NCBI RefSeq assembly: GCF_039529835.1
Contig: NZ_CP154262.1
Span: forward strand, 1,240,001-1,304,000
Length of the DNA stretch: 64,000 nt
Origin: Arthrobacter sp. TMP15
GTDB lineage: Bacteria; Actinomycetota; Actinomycetes; Actinomycetales; Micrococcaceae
Direction of reading: 5' to 3'
This document shows, one piece after another, positions 44,698 to 53,963 of the stretch. A program made the translations under genes and the position numbers. Under the pieces are notes generated by a model. It was not told the DNA's origin, made no database searches, and saw nothing but the letters and a program-made list of their open reading frames with translations. The number at the start of each line of letters is the position of its first letter. The first letter of the stretch is position 1.

Positions 44698-45234
44698 ATG
44701 AATGCAATGGTTATCACCGCAACAACAAGCAGTAACAAGTACACAAGCTTCTTCCCCGTGGGCGGTTTTGTCCCCAGCCGGCTCAAGGGGCGAGCGAGCA
44801 GCGCTCCACAGGTAAGAGACGTGCAGAGCGGAGACGTGCAGAGCGGAGCCTTGCAGGGCGGAGTCGTGAAGGACGGGCTCGTGCAGAGTCAAGGCGCGCA
44901 GATGCGAGTGCAGTTGACTCGTCGTGGCAGGTTTGTACTCTTTGGTATCCCAGCTATAGCAGTCGCTGCGGTGATGGTTTTTGTATCCTTGGCCATCATC
45001 CTTGGCTCGATAGCGACTCCGGCACAGGCCTCCGCCAAGTATCCAGCCGTTGACATGGCTGATTACGCCGTGTCCGTGACAGTTCTGCAGGGAGATAGCC
45101 TGTGGAGTATCGCCCGCGCATCGAATCCAAACGGCGACGTCCGTGATGTAGTTCGAGAGATCGTAGCCCTGAACGAGTTAGGCAGCGCAGTTCTGCAGGC
45201 CGGACAGCACCTGTACGTACCAATTTCCAGATAA
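44698..45234 (+). CDS. SOS-associated LysM membrane protein (DivS/ChiZ-like position)
   Basis: A 178-residue protein divergent from lexA under a LexA box. It has a cytoplasmic amino end of about 75 residues, one membrane segment (about 79-102), and an outer LysM peptidoglycan-binding domain (VTVLQGDSLWSIARASNPNG near residue 126; QAGQHLYVPIS at the end). In Corynebacterium (DivS), Mycobacterium (ChiZ) and Bacillus (YneA) the lexA neighbour is an SOS-induced cell-division inhibitor of similar build, so I infer the same role. Residues 42-71 come from six 15-nt repeats, unusual for such a protein. Confidence 0.82.
   Translation: MNAMVITATTSSNKYTSFFPVGGFVPSRLKGRASSAPQVRDVQSGDVQSGALQGGVVKDGLVQSQGAQMRVQLTRRGRFVLFGIPAIAVAAVMVFVSLAIILGSIATPAQASAKYPAVDMADYAVSVTVLQGDSLWSIARASNPNGDVRDVVREIVALNELGSAVLQAGQHLYVPISR
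44821..44910 (+). repeat. 15-nt in-frame repeat, six degenerate copies, in LysM gene
   Basis: Units every 15 bases from 44821, of the form GTGCAGAGCGGAGAC. They are in frame and encode VQSGD, VQSGA, LQGGV, VKDGL, VQSQG and AQMRV. Confidence 0.88.
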
Positions 45235-45459
45235 GAAGCAATTCACAGCACTTGTGGCTCCACAGCAGGACCAAGGCTCGAGTCTTGGAGTCTTGGAGGC
45301 CTGGCTGCTTAGCAGGTGCGGCCGCCTCGGCAACCGTTCGAGTGACGTCGCTGATTTCATTCGTTCATTGTTCGAATAAGGCTGCGGGTTGCATTCGTAC
45401 GTTGCTTGACTAGCCTCCCGTTTGCAGGAGGGCGCTTGCGGGAGGCAATCTGAATGCGA

Positions 45460-45499
45460 GAGCCTGGATGAGGATAGCTGAGCCTGGATGAGGACAGAT
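45460..45499 (+). repeat. 20-nt tandem repeat, two copies
   Basis: GAGCCTGGATGAGGATAGCT (45460-45479) and GAGCCTGGATGAGGACAGAT (45480-45499), three differences. Confidence 0.85.
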
Positions 45500-45565
45500 G
45501 CCAGCATGAGGCTGATATAGCGTCCGCATGGCGTCACCGTTTCGAACTTTCCAGCTCTCAGCAAA

Positions 45566-45577
45566 TAAGCTTGGTCC
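45566..45577 (+). promoter_or_regulatory. -10 element abutting hisC start
   Basis: TAAGCT (45566-45571) and six bases before ATG 45578; no ribosome site. Confidence 0.5.
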
Positions 45578-46675
45578 ATGGATCAGTTTGAACGCCTAAG
45601 CCAACTGCCGCTCCGTGACGATCTGCGTGGACAGCATCCCTATGGTGCACCCCAGCTTGATGTACCAATACTTTTGAATGTCAATGAGAATACTTTCGGT
45701 GTTCCTGCGGACGCCAGAGAAGCCATTCTTAGTGCGGTGGCAAGCGAGCTGGAAGGCCTTAATCGCTACCCTGACAGAGAATTCACTACTTTGCGTCAAG
45801 AACTGGCAGCATACCTAGGCCATGGGCTGGTCGAAGAGAACTTGTGGGCGGCCAATGGATCCAACGAAGTGCTGCAGCAGGTGCTGCAGGCTTTTGGTGG
45901 TCCTGGCCGCAGTGTTATGGGATTTCCTCCGACGTACTCGATGTACCCACTTTTGGCCAGCGGAACCGGCACAGCCTATTTGGCTGGGAACCGAGCCACT
46001 GACTATGCTTTGAGCGCGGAATCAGCTGCCGCACAGGTGCGCCACCATGGCCCCAACATAGTTTTCTTGTGCTCACCCAATAACCCAACGGGTACCGCCT
46101 TGGGCTTAGATGTTGTCAAAGCCGTTTATGACGCGGGCGAGGCAACGCAAACCATGGTCGTCGTCGATGAGGCCTATGCAGAGTTTGCACATGACGGGAC
46201 GCCCAGCGCCCTCAGCCTCTTGCCTGGTCGTCCACGCCTACTGGTTTCGCGCACTATGAGCAAGGCATTCGCATTAGCCGGTGCCCGGTTGGGTTACATG
46301 GCCGCAGCTGCGGAAGTCACTGACGCACTGCGTTTAGTCCGGCTGCCCTACCACCTCTCGGCCATCACGCAGGCTACAGCGGTTGCCGCCCTACGGAATG
46401 CAACGTCATTGCTGGCCAACGTGGAGCGGATCAAGATCCAGCGGGATCGGATCGTTGAAGGACTAACACTGTTGGGACTCTCCCCAGCACCGTCGGATTC
46501 AAACTTTGTCTTCTTTGGCGGACTTGAAAAACCTCATGAGGTTTGGGAAGCCCTCCTGGCTCAGGGTGTTTTGATACGTGACGTTGGGATCCCCGGACAC
46601 CTCCGCGTTACAGCGGGCACGGAAGCCGAGACAACTGCGTTCCTTGACGGGCTCCGCGGCATTCTTGCCGACTAA
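45578..46675 (+). CDS. hisC: Histidinol-phosphate aminotransferase
   Basis: HisC makes histidinol phosphate with pyridoxal phosphate as cofactor. The 365-residue protein begins RDDLRGQHPYGAPQLDVPI, has LCSPNNPTGTALG near residue 165, VVVDEAYAEFAHD, and the PLP lysine in SRTMSKAFALAGARLGYM near 230. It opens the his run here; hisD, which often precedes hisC, is not in the window. Confidence 0.96.
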   Translation: MDQFERLSQLPLRDDLRGQHPYGAPQLDVPILLNVNENTFGVPADAREAILSAVASELEGLNRYPDREFTTLRQELAAYLGHGLVEENLWAANGSNEVLQQVLQAFGGPGRSVMGFPPTYSMYPLLASGTGTAYLAGNRATDYALSAESAAAQVRHHGPNIVFLCSPNNPTGTALGLDVVKAVYDAGEATQTMVVVDEAYAEFAHDGTPSALSLLPGRPRLLVSRTMSKAFALAGARLGYMAAAAEVTDALRLVRLPYHLSAITQATAVAALRNATSLLANVERIKIQRDRIVEGLTLLGLSPAPSDSNFVFFGGLEKPHEVWEALLAQGVLIRDVGIPGHLRVTAGTEAETTAFLDGLRGILAD

Positions 46676-46833
46676 TACGGGGCAATTTCACGCCGCCGTA
46701 AGTGTGGAACGGCACTGGTTGGGCTTTCCCACGTCTTGTCTTCTAAACTGGTATGAATCACTGAGGATCGTTCGAGCCCCATGCTGCCTGCAAACAGCGG
46801 GGGAACGAGCGCACAAATCAAAGGACTGCTGCA

Positions 46834-47454
46834 ATGACTGAGACCACGCCCAGCCAGGGACGTACGGCCCGTTTGGAGCGAGCCACGAGTGAGTCCAGCG
46901 TCATGGTTGAGATCAACCTGGACGGTACAGGGGTGTCAACCATCGACACGTCCGTCCCGTTTTATGACCACATGCTGACGGCGCTTTCGAAGCACTCGCT
47001 GATCGACATGAACATCAAGGCTACGGGCGATACTCACATCGATGCGCACCACACGGTCGAAGATGTTGCCATCTCCTTGGGTGAAGTCTTGAAAGAAGCA
47101 CTGGGCAACAAGGCAGGGATTCGCCGCTTTGGCGAGGCAACTGTGCCGTTGGATGAAGCGCTTGCCAACGCCGTTGTTGACCTTTCGGGGCGCCCCTACC
47201 TGGTCCACGGAGGGGAACCGGCCGGGCAGGAATATCACTTGATTGGTGGTCACTTCACAGGTTCCCTGACCCGTCACGTCTTTGAAGCCATTACCTTGCA
47301 CGCGCAAATATGCCTGCACATGACTCTCATCGCAGGGAGGGATCCCCACCACATCGTCGAAGCGCAGTTCAAGGCCTTCGCCCGCGCGTTGCGTGCAGCT
47401 GTTGAACCTGATCCCCGGGTGACAGGGATTCCATCCACGAAGGGTCTTTTGTGA
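46834..47454 (+). CDS. hisB: Imidazoleglycerol-phosphate dehydratase
   Basis: HisB (dehydratase only, without the phosphatase domain) converts imidazole glycerol phosphate to imidazole acetol phosphate. The metal-binding repeats are [18 protein letters not shown] near residues 68-85 and [18 protein letters not shown] near 169-186, with [12 protein letters not shown]. 206 residues is normal. AAAGGA precedes the ATG; a 158-base spacer separates it from hisC. Confidence 0.97.
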   Translation: MTETTPSQGRTARLERATSESSVMVEINLDGTGVSTIDTSVPFYDHMLTALSKHSLIDMNIKATGDTHIDAHHTVEDVAISLGEVLKEALGNKAGIRRFGEATVPLDEALANAVVDLSGRPYLVHGGEPAGQEYHLIGGHFTGSLTRHVFEAITLHAQICLHMTLIAGRDPHHIVEAQFKAFARALRAAVEPDPRVTGIPSTKGLL

Positions 47455-48131
47455 GCTCTGGAACAACAGGCATAGCAGCTGCGCACCAGCCAACAGTAAC
47501 GGTTCTGGACTACGGTTCCGGCAATGTGCGCTCAGCAGTAAGGGCTCTAGAACGTGCAGGCGCTACTGTGACGCTCAGTGCCAAGCCTGATGATGTGCTT
47601 AACGCAGACGGACTTCTGGTGCCAGGCGTAGGCGCTTTTGGGTCAGTCATGACCGAGCTGAAAAACGTTGATGCGTTGAGAATGATTGGCCGTCGAGTTG
47701 CTGGAGGCCGTGCTGTTCTGGGTGTTTGCGTAGGTATGCAGGTCCTTTTTGACGCCGGTGTTGAACACGGACTTCATGCGGAAGGGATGGGGGAGTGGCC
47801 AGGAACGGTTGAGTTACTTCCCGCCGAAGTAGTTCCGCACATGGGCTGGAATACGGTCAAGGCCGCTGAAGGCTCAATGTTGTTTGACGGTGTTGAAAGC
47901 GAACGCTTCTACTTTGTGCATTCCTATGGTGTTCAGCAGTGGGACTTCGAGGTTTTGCAACCAAAGATGCGTCCACCGCTGGTGACCTGGTCCGAGCATG
48001 GCGCACCATTTATTGCTGCCATTGAAAATGGCCCTTTGTGTGCAACTCAGTTCCATCCGGAAAAATCGGGTGACGCCGGTGCGCGCCTCCTGCGCAATTG
48101 GGTGCTCTCGCTGACCAAGGTGGCCAAATAA
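47451..48131 (+). CDS. hisH: Imidazole glycerol phosphate synthase subunit HisH
   Basis: HisH is the glutaminase subunit that supplies ammonia to HisF. The class I amidotransferase triad is visible: Cys in [11 protein letters not shown] near residue 86, and His/Glu in [10 protein letters not shown] near 205. [13 protein letters not shown] opens the chain. GTG start overlaps hisB (GTGA). The partner hisF is not in this window. Confidence 0.95.
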   Translation: MSSGTTGIAAAHQPTVTVLDYGSGNVRSAVRALERAGATVTLSAKPDDVLNADGLLVPGVGAFGSVMTELKNVDALRMIGRRVAGGRAVLGVCVGMQVLFDAGVEHGLHAEGMGEWPGTVELLPAEVVPHMGWNTVKAAEGSMLFDGVESERFYFVHSYGVQQWDFEVLQPKMRPPLVTWSEHGAPFIAAIENGPLCATQFHPEKSGDAGARLLRNWVLSLTKVAK

Positions 48132-48280
48132 TGTGGTCGCTGCTGCTGATGGGCTTGGCTGGCTTGCTGATAGGCGGCGCTTACACGTTCTATCAGCAGA
48201 AAACGCCTCGGTGGATACCAATCAGTTTCGCTTTGCTCGCTGTCATGTCGCTGGTGGCAGCTTATATGTTCACGCTCTAA
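48131..48280 (+). CDS. 49-residue two-segment membrane protein inside the his run
   Basis: The ATG shares its A with the hisH stop (TAATG), so translation is probably coupled. The 49 residues form two hydrophobic segments (about 3-20 and 31-48) joined by a polar QQKTPRW turn. No family is recognised. A small membrane protein in a soluble biosynthetic operon is unexpected. Confidence 0.72.
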   Translation: MWSLLLMGLAGLLIGGAYTFYQQKTPRWIPISFALLAVMSLVAAYMFTL

Positions 48281-48358
48281 GTTTGCGGGGTAAGTTCTCC
48301 GCAGGCAGCTTTGTCGCTGTCACTTCACATATACAGATCAAATGACGTTGAGGAATCC

Positions 48359-49093
48359 ATGACTACTCCCATTTTGGAATTGTTGCCCGCAGTAGACGTG
48401 GCGGACGGTCAGGCGGTGCGCCTGGTGCAGGGCGAGGCTGGCTCGGAAACCGGTTACGGTTCGCCCCTGGAAGCGGCGCTGAACTGGCAGAACGACGGCG
48501 CAGAATGGGTTCACCTTGTTGACCTCGACGCCGCATTCGGACGCGGCTCCAACGTTCAATTGTTGCGGGAAATGGTGGGTGCTCTGACTGTTAAGGTGGA
48601 GCTGTCTGGTGGCATCCGGGATGATGCTTCTTTGGAAGGTGCACTTGAATTGGGTGTTGGCCGGGTCAACTTGGGTACTGCTGCACTGGAGAACCCCGAA
48701 TGGACTGCCAAGGTTATTGAACGCTTTGGGGACAAGATTGCTGTGGGACTAGATGTGCGTGGTACCACTTTGGCAGGTCGTGGCTGGACGAAAGAAGGCG
48801 GCGATATCTGGGAAGTTCTAGCACGCCTGGAGGATGCCGGCTGTGCCCGCTATGTTGTTACCGACGTTACTAAAGATGGCACGTTACGCGGACCTAATGT
48901 GGAACTGTTGCGTGAAATGTGCGCCCGTACGTCAAAGCCCGTTGTAGCATCGGGTGGAATTTCCAGCTTGGAGGACCTGCGTGTGTTGCGCGAACTAGTT
49001 GGCGCCGGTGTTGAAGGAGCCATCATTGGCAAGGCGCTGTATTCCGGAGCGTTCACGCTGCCGCAGGCACTTGATGTTGCAGGCCGCCGGTAG
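48359..49093 (+). CDS. priA: Phosphoribosyl isomerase (HisA/PriA)
   Basis: A (beta-alpha)8-barrel isomerase of 244 residues. It acts on ProFAR in histidine synthesis; actinobacterial PriA members also do the TrpF step. The start [20 protein letters not shown] and [16 protein letters not shown] are typical of PriA, and [13 protein letters not shown] lies near residue 197. TTGAGGA at 48348-48354 decides the ATG at 48359. Whether it is truly bifunctional depends on the absence of trpF in the genome. Confidence 0.93.
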   Translation: MTTPILELLPAVDVADGQAVRLVQGEAGSETGYGSPLEAALNWQNDGAEWVHLVDLDAAFGRGSNVQLLREMVGALTVKVELSGGIRDDASLEGALELGVGRVNLGTAALENPEWTAKVIERFGDKIAVGLDVRGTTLAGRGWTKEGGDIWEVLARLEDAGCARYVVTDVTKDGTLRGPNVELLREMCARTSKPVVASGGISSLEDLRVLRELVGAGVEGAIIGKALYSGAFTLPQALDVAGRR

Positions 49094-49096
49094 GTC

Positions 49097-49987
49097 ATGA
49101 CCGCGATGCCGAAGAAGGTTCTCCCGGGGCATATTGCCGCGGCTTTGGCTGGTGCCGGTGGTAGCCGGGATTCGGCCGGCCAGCCTTGGCAGGGCCGTGA
49201 GTTGGCAGGGGAACAGAAGTACCACAATTTTGACAACGACGACGGCGCTATAGACCCCAGCTATGCCGCCGCCCTTGAAGCACTGGCAACAGGCCATGGC
49301 AGCGAAGCCGAAGTTGTGGCTTCGCTGTCCACAATGCGTGTGTTTATTCCAATAGTGGCCAAGCTGGCGGAGCAAACGGTTGGCGCGAACGGCCTGGTCT
49401 CAGACAAAGAGTCTGACATGGCGCTGGTAACTGTGCAGGGTCCGGATGGCCGCTTAGCACTTCCAGTGTTCTCACACGCGGCGGCTTTGACGCGCTGGCA
49501 TTGCGATGCGCGGCCCGTTGCCGTCTACGCAGCCCGTGCTGCCTTGTCTGCTGTTGCTGAAGAGGCTCAATTGTTGGTGCTGGATCCTGGTTCACAGCGG
49601 CCCTTTGTTATCAGGCGGCCGGCGGTGTGGGCGCTAGCCCAACAAAAAGACTGGCTGCCCAGTTACGCCGACCCTGTTGTTGATAAGGTGCTTCAAGCCT
49701 CCGTTGATGCGCTGGGACATCCCTTCGTGGTAAGCATTTCAGCAACCGCCGGTGAGGGCATAGGATCCCAGTGGGACACTTTGACTAAACCGGTTGGACA
49801 GTTGGTTTTAGGTGGAGGTACCGGCCCGGAGCTGAGTGTGACCTTAACACTGCGACCGGGACTTGATCGCTCAGAAGTAGACGATGTGTTGGCCAACCTG
49901 CAAGGATTTTGGGCAGCAAATGAAGACTTTGCCTTAGCCGTTGATTCGGTACAAATTCGGTTACTCAGCTCCAACCCGCAAAACTAA
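49097..49987 (+). CDS. SseB-family protein
   Basis: A 296-residue protein with an SseB N-terminal-like domain in residues about 55-175 (VASLSTMRVFIPIVAKL, DMALVTVQGPDGRLALPVFSH, RPVAVYAARAALSAVAEE). The carboxy part repeats a short alpha/beta pattern. It has no signal peptide. The family is found in many actinobacteria next to his genes; its biochemical role is unknown. It starts three bases after priA. Confidence 0.85.
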   Translation: MTAMPKKVLPGHIAAALAGAGGSRDSAGQPWQGRELAGEQKYHNFDNDDGAIDPSYAAALEALATGHGSEAEVVASLSTMRVFIPIVAKLAEQTVGANGLVSDKESDMALVTVQGPDGRLALPVFSHAAALTRWHCDARPVAVYAARAALSAVAEEAQLLVLDPGSQRPFVIRRPAVWALAQQKDWLPSYADPVVDKVLQASVDALGHPFVVSISATAGEGIGSQWDTLTKPVGQLVLGGGTGPELSVTLTLRPGLDRSEVDDVLANLQGFWAANEDFALAVDSVQIRLLSSNPQN

Positions 49988-50048
49988 TACATCGCTACGA
50001 AGCGCAGCTGCTTTTTTGTGATGGTGCACAAGAAAGAGTTGCTTCGCC

Positions 50049-51563
50049 GTGAATTTTATTGCTTACCGAAAAGTTCTCGCCATCGGGCAAGTGCGCAGGC
50101 TGCTGATAGTTGCCATGATCGCACGCATTCCACATGCCGCAGCCGGAGTCTTGTTGACCCTGCATGTGGTTGAAACCATGAAACTTAGTTATGCCTCCGC
50201 CGGTTTGGTGGCAGCGGCCATCACCATAGGTATGGCGTTCGGGGCTCCTTGGCGAGGGCGGCTTGTGGACATTTACGGTTTGCGTCGAGCCCTCATGCCT
50301 TCAGTCATTGCTGAAATTACTGTGTGGAGCGTTGCACCCTTCTTGAATTTCCAACTGCTCATCATTGCCGCAGTGATAGGCGGGCTTTTCGCTGTGCCCA
50401 TCTTCTCGGTGGTGCGCCAAGCCCTGGGTGTTATGGTTCCTGCTGAACAGCGCAGAACCGCGTATGCGTTGGACTCGATGGGTGGGGAAATCACTTTCAT
50501 GATCGGTCCAGCAGCTGGTGTCATGCTGGCAACCACTACTCACACTGTTGTTGGGCTTGTCATCATTGGCGTGAGTGCCTCCCTTGCAGGGGTTTTCCTG
50601 ATGTGGTTCAATCCGCCCACCCGCACCGGTCAAAGTGGAGCCTACGTGGCCCTGGACGGTGCTCACGGCCAGCCAGTTCAAGACCGGGCAGAACCAAGCG
50701 CGCCGGAGCTGGATGGAAAGCATTTCCTGAAACGGTTGTGGCTCAGGTCCAGACACAGTCTGGGCTGGCTTAATATTGCGGTACTCGCCATCCTCGGGAC
50801 GTCACTGGGAGCAGGGCTGGTCCTGGCCGGGACAAACGTGGGAATGGTAGCCACTATGCGGTACAACGATCGGGTGGGTGACCTTGGGATTGTCTTCTTC
50901 TTCTGGTGTGGTTCATCCATCATTGGTGCCATTATTTACGGGGCTTTGAAGCGATCCATCAATCCGTTGTGGCTGTTGATGGCGATGGCTATTTTGATTA
51001 TTCCGATGGGATTTGCCACTACCGCGTGGACACTGGGTCTGCTCTGCATCCTGCCAGGATTGCTCTGCGCACCTGTCCTGACATCAAGTGCTGAGCACAT
51101 TGCCGATCTGGTGTCCGAAAAACGCCGTGGCGAGGCTATGGGGTGGTATGGCTCATCCATGACCCTTGGCAGCGCCATGGGTGCACCTTTTGCCGGCGCC
51201 GTGATCGATAAGATCGCACCGTGGGCAGGCTTTGTGATCGTTGGGCTGATCTGCGGGGTACTAGCCATAATAGGCCTGGTTGCCATGGCACTTTGGCGGC
51301 GCCGCACAAAGAGCGTAAGCGGGGCAACACCAGCAGTGTTGAGCGCAGCAACATTGCAAGGCCACCCGAGCCCTGACGTTCTTGCGGATATGCGTGCACC
51401 CGGTGAATTGCCCGGTCTGGTAGAGATCAGCAGCATTGGCGCGGTAACTACCCTTGCTGGCCCTGGAAGTATGGCCAATGCACAAGACCACAATATTCCT
51501 CAGGACGCTCTTGAAGGCCATAAGAACCATGAAAGTCTAGAGCGTGAAAGCGAACCCGTGTGA
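50049..51563 (+). CDS. MFS transporter
   Basis: A 504-residue major facilitator with about 12 membrane segments. The signature loop between segments 2 and 3 is GAPWRGRLVDIYGLRRAL, and a long loop (about residues 195-230) splits the halves. The soluble tail of about 80 residues is Ala/Pro-rich and ends polar. GTG start. Substrate cannot be told. It is convergent with the DUF1844 gene. Confidence 0.88.
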   Translation: MNFIAYRKVLAIGQVRRLLIVAMIARIPHAAAGVLLTLHVVETMKLSYASAGLVAAAITIGMAFGAPWRGRLVDIYGLRRALMPSVIAEITVWSVAPFLNFQLLIIAAVIGGLFAVPIFSVVRQALGVMVPAEQRRTAYALDSMGGEITFMIGPAAGVMLATTTHTVVGLVIIGVSASLAGVFLMWFNPPTRTGQSGAYVALDGAHGQPVQDRAEPSAPELDGKHFLKRLWLRSRHSLGWLNIAVLAILGTSLGAGLVLAGTNVGMVATMRYNDRVGDLGIVFFFWCGSSIIGAIIYGALKRSINPLWLLMAMAILIIPMGFATTAWTLGLLCILPGLLCAPVLTSSAEHIADLVSEKRRGEAMGWYGSSMTLGSAMGAPFAGAVIDKIAPWAGFVIVGLICGVLAIIGLVAMALWRRRTKSVSGATPAVLSAATLQGHPSPDVLADMRAPGELPGLVEISSIGAVTTLAGPGSMANAQDHNIPQDALEGHKNHESLERESEPV

Positions 51564-51591
51564 GTGACAAACAGACCCCAAGAAAACATAT

Positions 51592-51651
51592 GCCGCCGTT
51601 TCGTTTGCACGCCACCGCTACAACGGCGGAATGTGCAACCGCAACGGCGGC
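51592..51651. terminator. Nested inverted repeat between convergent genes
   Basis: GCCGCCGTT (51592-51600) pairs with AACGGCGGC (51643-51651), and GTTTGCAC (51603-51610) pairs with GTGCAAC (51633-51639) inside it, with one bulge. A candidate two-way terminator for the MFS and DUF1844 genes. Confidence 0.6.
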
Positions 51652-51674
51652 AAGTGGGGGACTACTAAGCGGAA

Positions 51675-52082
51675 TTAGTTGACTGCGCCTGTGAACTTCT
51701 CGCCCGGGCCCTTGCCGGGGGCGTCTGGGAATTCCGAGGCCTCGCGGAATGCGAGCTGGAGTGAGCGTAAACCATCGCGCAATGGTCCGGCGTGCTGGCT
51801 GCCAATTTCAGGCGATGCGGCGGTCACGAAGCCGGCCAGAGCTGTGATGAGCTTGCGGGCTTCATCCAAATCCTTTAGCTCTTCTGCGCCAGGACCTGCA
51901 GCCAGTCCGCACTTAACTGCAGCGGCGCTCATGAGGTGAACGGCCGCCGTCGTAATGACTTCAATGGCCGGAACTTCAGCGATATCACGCACCACCGAAG
52001 CTGCCTCTGTGTCCGTCAGGGCCTCTTCGGGAGCGCTCTGAAACGTGTTGCGGGTGTCCGAATTATTATCTGGGGTACTCAT
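51675..52082 (-). CDS. DUF1844 protein
   Basis: A 135-residue, acidic, soluble protein of the DUF1844 family, found near infC in actinobacteria. The conserved part runs from VRDIAEVPAIEVITTAAVHL to LDEARKLITALAGFV, followed by QHAGPLRDGLRSLQLAFRE. No catalytic residues are evident. It is divergent from infC. Function unknown. Confidence 0.9.
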   Translation of the reverse strand: MSTPDNNSDTRNTFQSAPEEALTDTEAASVVRDIAEVPAIEVITTAAVHLMSAAAVKCGLAAGPGAEELKDLDEARKLITALAGFVTAASPEIGSQHAGPLRDGLRSLQLAFREASEFPDAPGKGPGEKFTGAVN

Positions 52083-52379
52083 GCTGCTAAGCTTGTCATA
52101 GACCGACTCGATGCTGTTATTTATCGTGTGTTCAAAAGATGAAAGTCATTTGGGCCATAACCTCTGCAGCAGAGAGTTTGCAAGTGGAGTCCTCTCCCAC
52201 CTTTCGACCCAATATTGGCGTTGTCTGGTTCAGGTTGGCGCCTTTCCTTTGTGAAAGGCAGGTAATCCCTTTGACGGGGGTTCCGCGCCGATCATTCGAG
52301 GCCTCCATTGCATCAGCAAATTGGAGGCCTTCTTCGTTGCTGGTGGTACTCACCCTTTCTTATGCAACAGGAGCTACAC
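52083..52379 (+). promoter_or_regulatory. infC leader with two hairpins
   Basis: 297 bases before the proposed infC start. GCCTTTC (52240-52246) pairs with GAAAGGC (52253-52259), and AGGCCTCCA (52299-52307) pairs with TGGAGGCCT (52322-52330), followed by TCTTCGTT. The second resembles an attenuator. infC-rpmI-rplT leaders regulated by L20 are known in Bacillus; equivalence here is inference. Confidence 0.5.
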
Positions 52380-53555
52380 ATTAGCGAGCCACGCATCAAT
52401 GATCGAATCCGCGTCCCCGAGGTGCGGTTGGTTGGGCCGGCAGGCGAACAAGTGGGAGTTGTCCGCATTGAGGACGCCCTCCGTTTAGCAGCCGAGTCCG
52501 ACTTGGATCTGGTTGAGGTAGCGCCGACGGCAAAGCCGCCGGTGTGCAAACTGATGGACTTCGGCAAGTACAAGTACGAAGCCGCCGTCAAGGCTCGTGA
52601 AGCCCGCAAGAACCAGACCAACACCGTTTTGAAGGAAATTCGTTTCCGCCTCAAAATCGACAAACACGATTACGAGACCAAGCGCGGTCATGCTCTTCGC
52701 TTCCTCGGCGCCGGTGACAAGGTCAAGGCCATGATTCAGTTCCGTGGCCGTGAGCAGCAGCGCCCTGAAATGGGCATTCGTCTCCTGCAGAAGTTCGCTG
52801 CAGAGGTGGCCGAGGTTGGCGTTATCGAATCAAGCCCCCGTATTGACGGCCGCAACATGGTCATGGTTATCGGCCCGTTGAAGAACAAGGCTGAGGCCAA
52901 GGCTGAGGCGCGGCGCAACCAGCAGCGTGCGGATGCAAAGGCTCACAACGAGGCAGTTGCCAATGGCACCGCTCGTGTCGATGTGGACAGGGACAATAAA
53001 ACGTCCATGACCCAGTCTTTGGCGGAACTACTTCCCGAAGGTTTGCACCTGAATGAGGACGTCCCGGCACTGGCCAGCAGCGATGCACAAAAAGAGTCGG
53101 CTCCTCTAACGCAGGAAGCCACGACTGTTGCATCGACAGCTACAAAGACAACTGCTACCGAAGCTCCTACTACGGATGCTTCCGCAACTGTTGCGGCACC
53201 TGCGGCAAGTGCTCCGGCAGAAAAGGCCGCTCCCGCCGTCGCACCTGCCAAGGCTCCCACGAAGGCGCCGGCAGCGAAAGCTGCGCCTCCCAAGGCTGCT
53301 ACTGCGGCAAAGGCGCCCACCGCTAAGGCTCCCGTGGCGAAAGCTGCAGCAGCCAAGCCGGCCGTAGCTCCCAAGCCTGTTCCCGCGCCAAAGCCTGTTA
53401 CCGCAAAGCCCATCCCCATGCCGAAGCCCATGGCAAAGCCTGCAGCTGCAAAGCCTGCAAGCAAGCCTGCAGCCAAAGCAGCAGCAAAACCGGCTGCCAA
53501 GCCCGCCTCTGAAAAGAGTGCACCGGCGGCCGAAACCCCCAACTCGGCTGAATAA
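52380..53555 (+). CDS. infC: Translation initiation factor IF-3, AUU start, extended C-terminus
   Basis: IF-3 keeps ribosomal subunits apart and checks the start codon. The core is complete: [18 protein letters not shown] at the start, [37 protein letters not shown] and [15 protein letters not shown] place the start at ATT 52380, with AGGAG (52369-52373) six bases upstream; an ATG at 52362 lies before that site and cannot use it. E. coli infC also begins with AUU. Residues from about 172 on are an extension, and from about 240 to 391 it is Ala/Lys/Pro low-complexity sequence like a histone-type tail; usual IF-3 has about 180 residues. Confidence 0.93.
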   Translation: MSEPRINDRIRVPEVRLVGPAGEQVGVVRIEDALRLAAESDLDLVEVAPTAKPPVCKLMDFGKYKYEAAVKAREARKNQTNTVLKEIRFRLKIDKHDYETKRGHALRFLGAGDKVKAMIQFRGREQQRPEMGIRLLQKFAAEVAEVGVIESSPRIDGRNMVMVIGPLKNKAEAKAEARRNQQRADAKAHNEAVANGTARVDVDRDNKTSMTQSLAELLPEGLHLNEDVPALASSDAQKESAPLTQEATTVASTATKTTATEAPTTDASATVAAPAASAPAEKAAPAVAPAKAPTKAPAAKAAPPKAATAAKAPTAKAPVAKAAAAKPAVAPKPVPAPKPVTAKPIPMPKPMAKPAAAKPASKPAAKAAAKPAAKPASEKSAPAAETPNSAE

Positions 53556-53659
53556 GGTCTTCACCTTTTCAGCAGTGAATACACCCACACAGTGACCCAA
53601 CCGGTCGCTGCAAGAGAACCACAGGCAGCGCCGGTGGATACGTAAGGAGACAGGTCCTC

Positions 53660-53854
53660 ATGCCTAAAATGAAGACACATAGTGGTGCGAAGAAGCGATT
53701 CAAGCTGACCGGTTCCGGTAAGCTGCGTCGCCAGCAGGCCAACCGCCGCCACTACCTGGAGCACAAGCCTTCCAGCTTGAAGCGTCGCCTGAAGGGTGAC
53801 CTGTTGGTCGCCAAGGCTGATGTGCGCAACATCAAAAAGATGCTCGGCATCTAA
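53660..53854 (+). CDS. rpmI: 50S ribosomal protein L35
   Basis: L35 is a small basic 50S protein of 64 residues: [20 protein letters not shown], then [20 protein letters not shown] and a final [17 protein letters not shown] precedes the ATG. It is second in infC-rpmI-rplT. Confidence 0.98.
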   Translation: MPKMKTHSGAKKRFKLTGSGKLRRQQANRRHYLEHKPSSLKRRLKGDLLVAKADVRNIKKMLGI

Positions 53855-53963
53855 TTTCGCAAGTCAATCGGTGTCCTTCCCAGTTCCGGGACTGACACCA
53901 ATCCAAACAAAGCCTTCCCCGGCATGATTGGCTTGGGATCTTTAAAATTGAAGGAGTACGCAC

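Larger units (their letters stand above)
45235..45577 (+). other. Spacer before hisC
   Basis: 343 bases with no supported gene. It has a hairpin (45413-45420 with 45439-45446, GCCTCCCG/CGGGAGGC, loop 18) and a two-copy 20-nt repeat. I see no histidine-rich leader peptide that would show attenuation. Confidence 0.55.

Noticed and set aside
45301-45400. Third LexA box near CGTTCATTGTTCGAA
   Set aside because: The left half does not match CGAAC, so it is not a palindromic site.
53106-53600. Cys/Arg-rich minus-strand frame opposite infC
   Set aside because: Shadow of the Ala/Lys/Pro tail of IF-3; another minus frame over the same stretch is also open.
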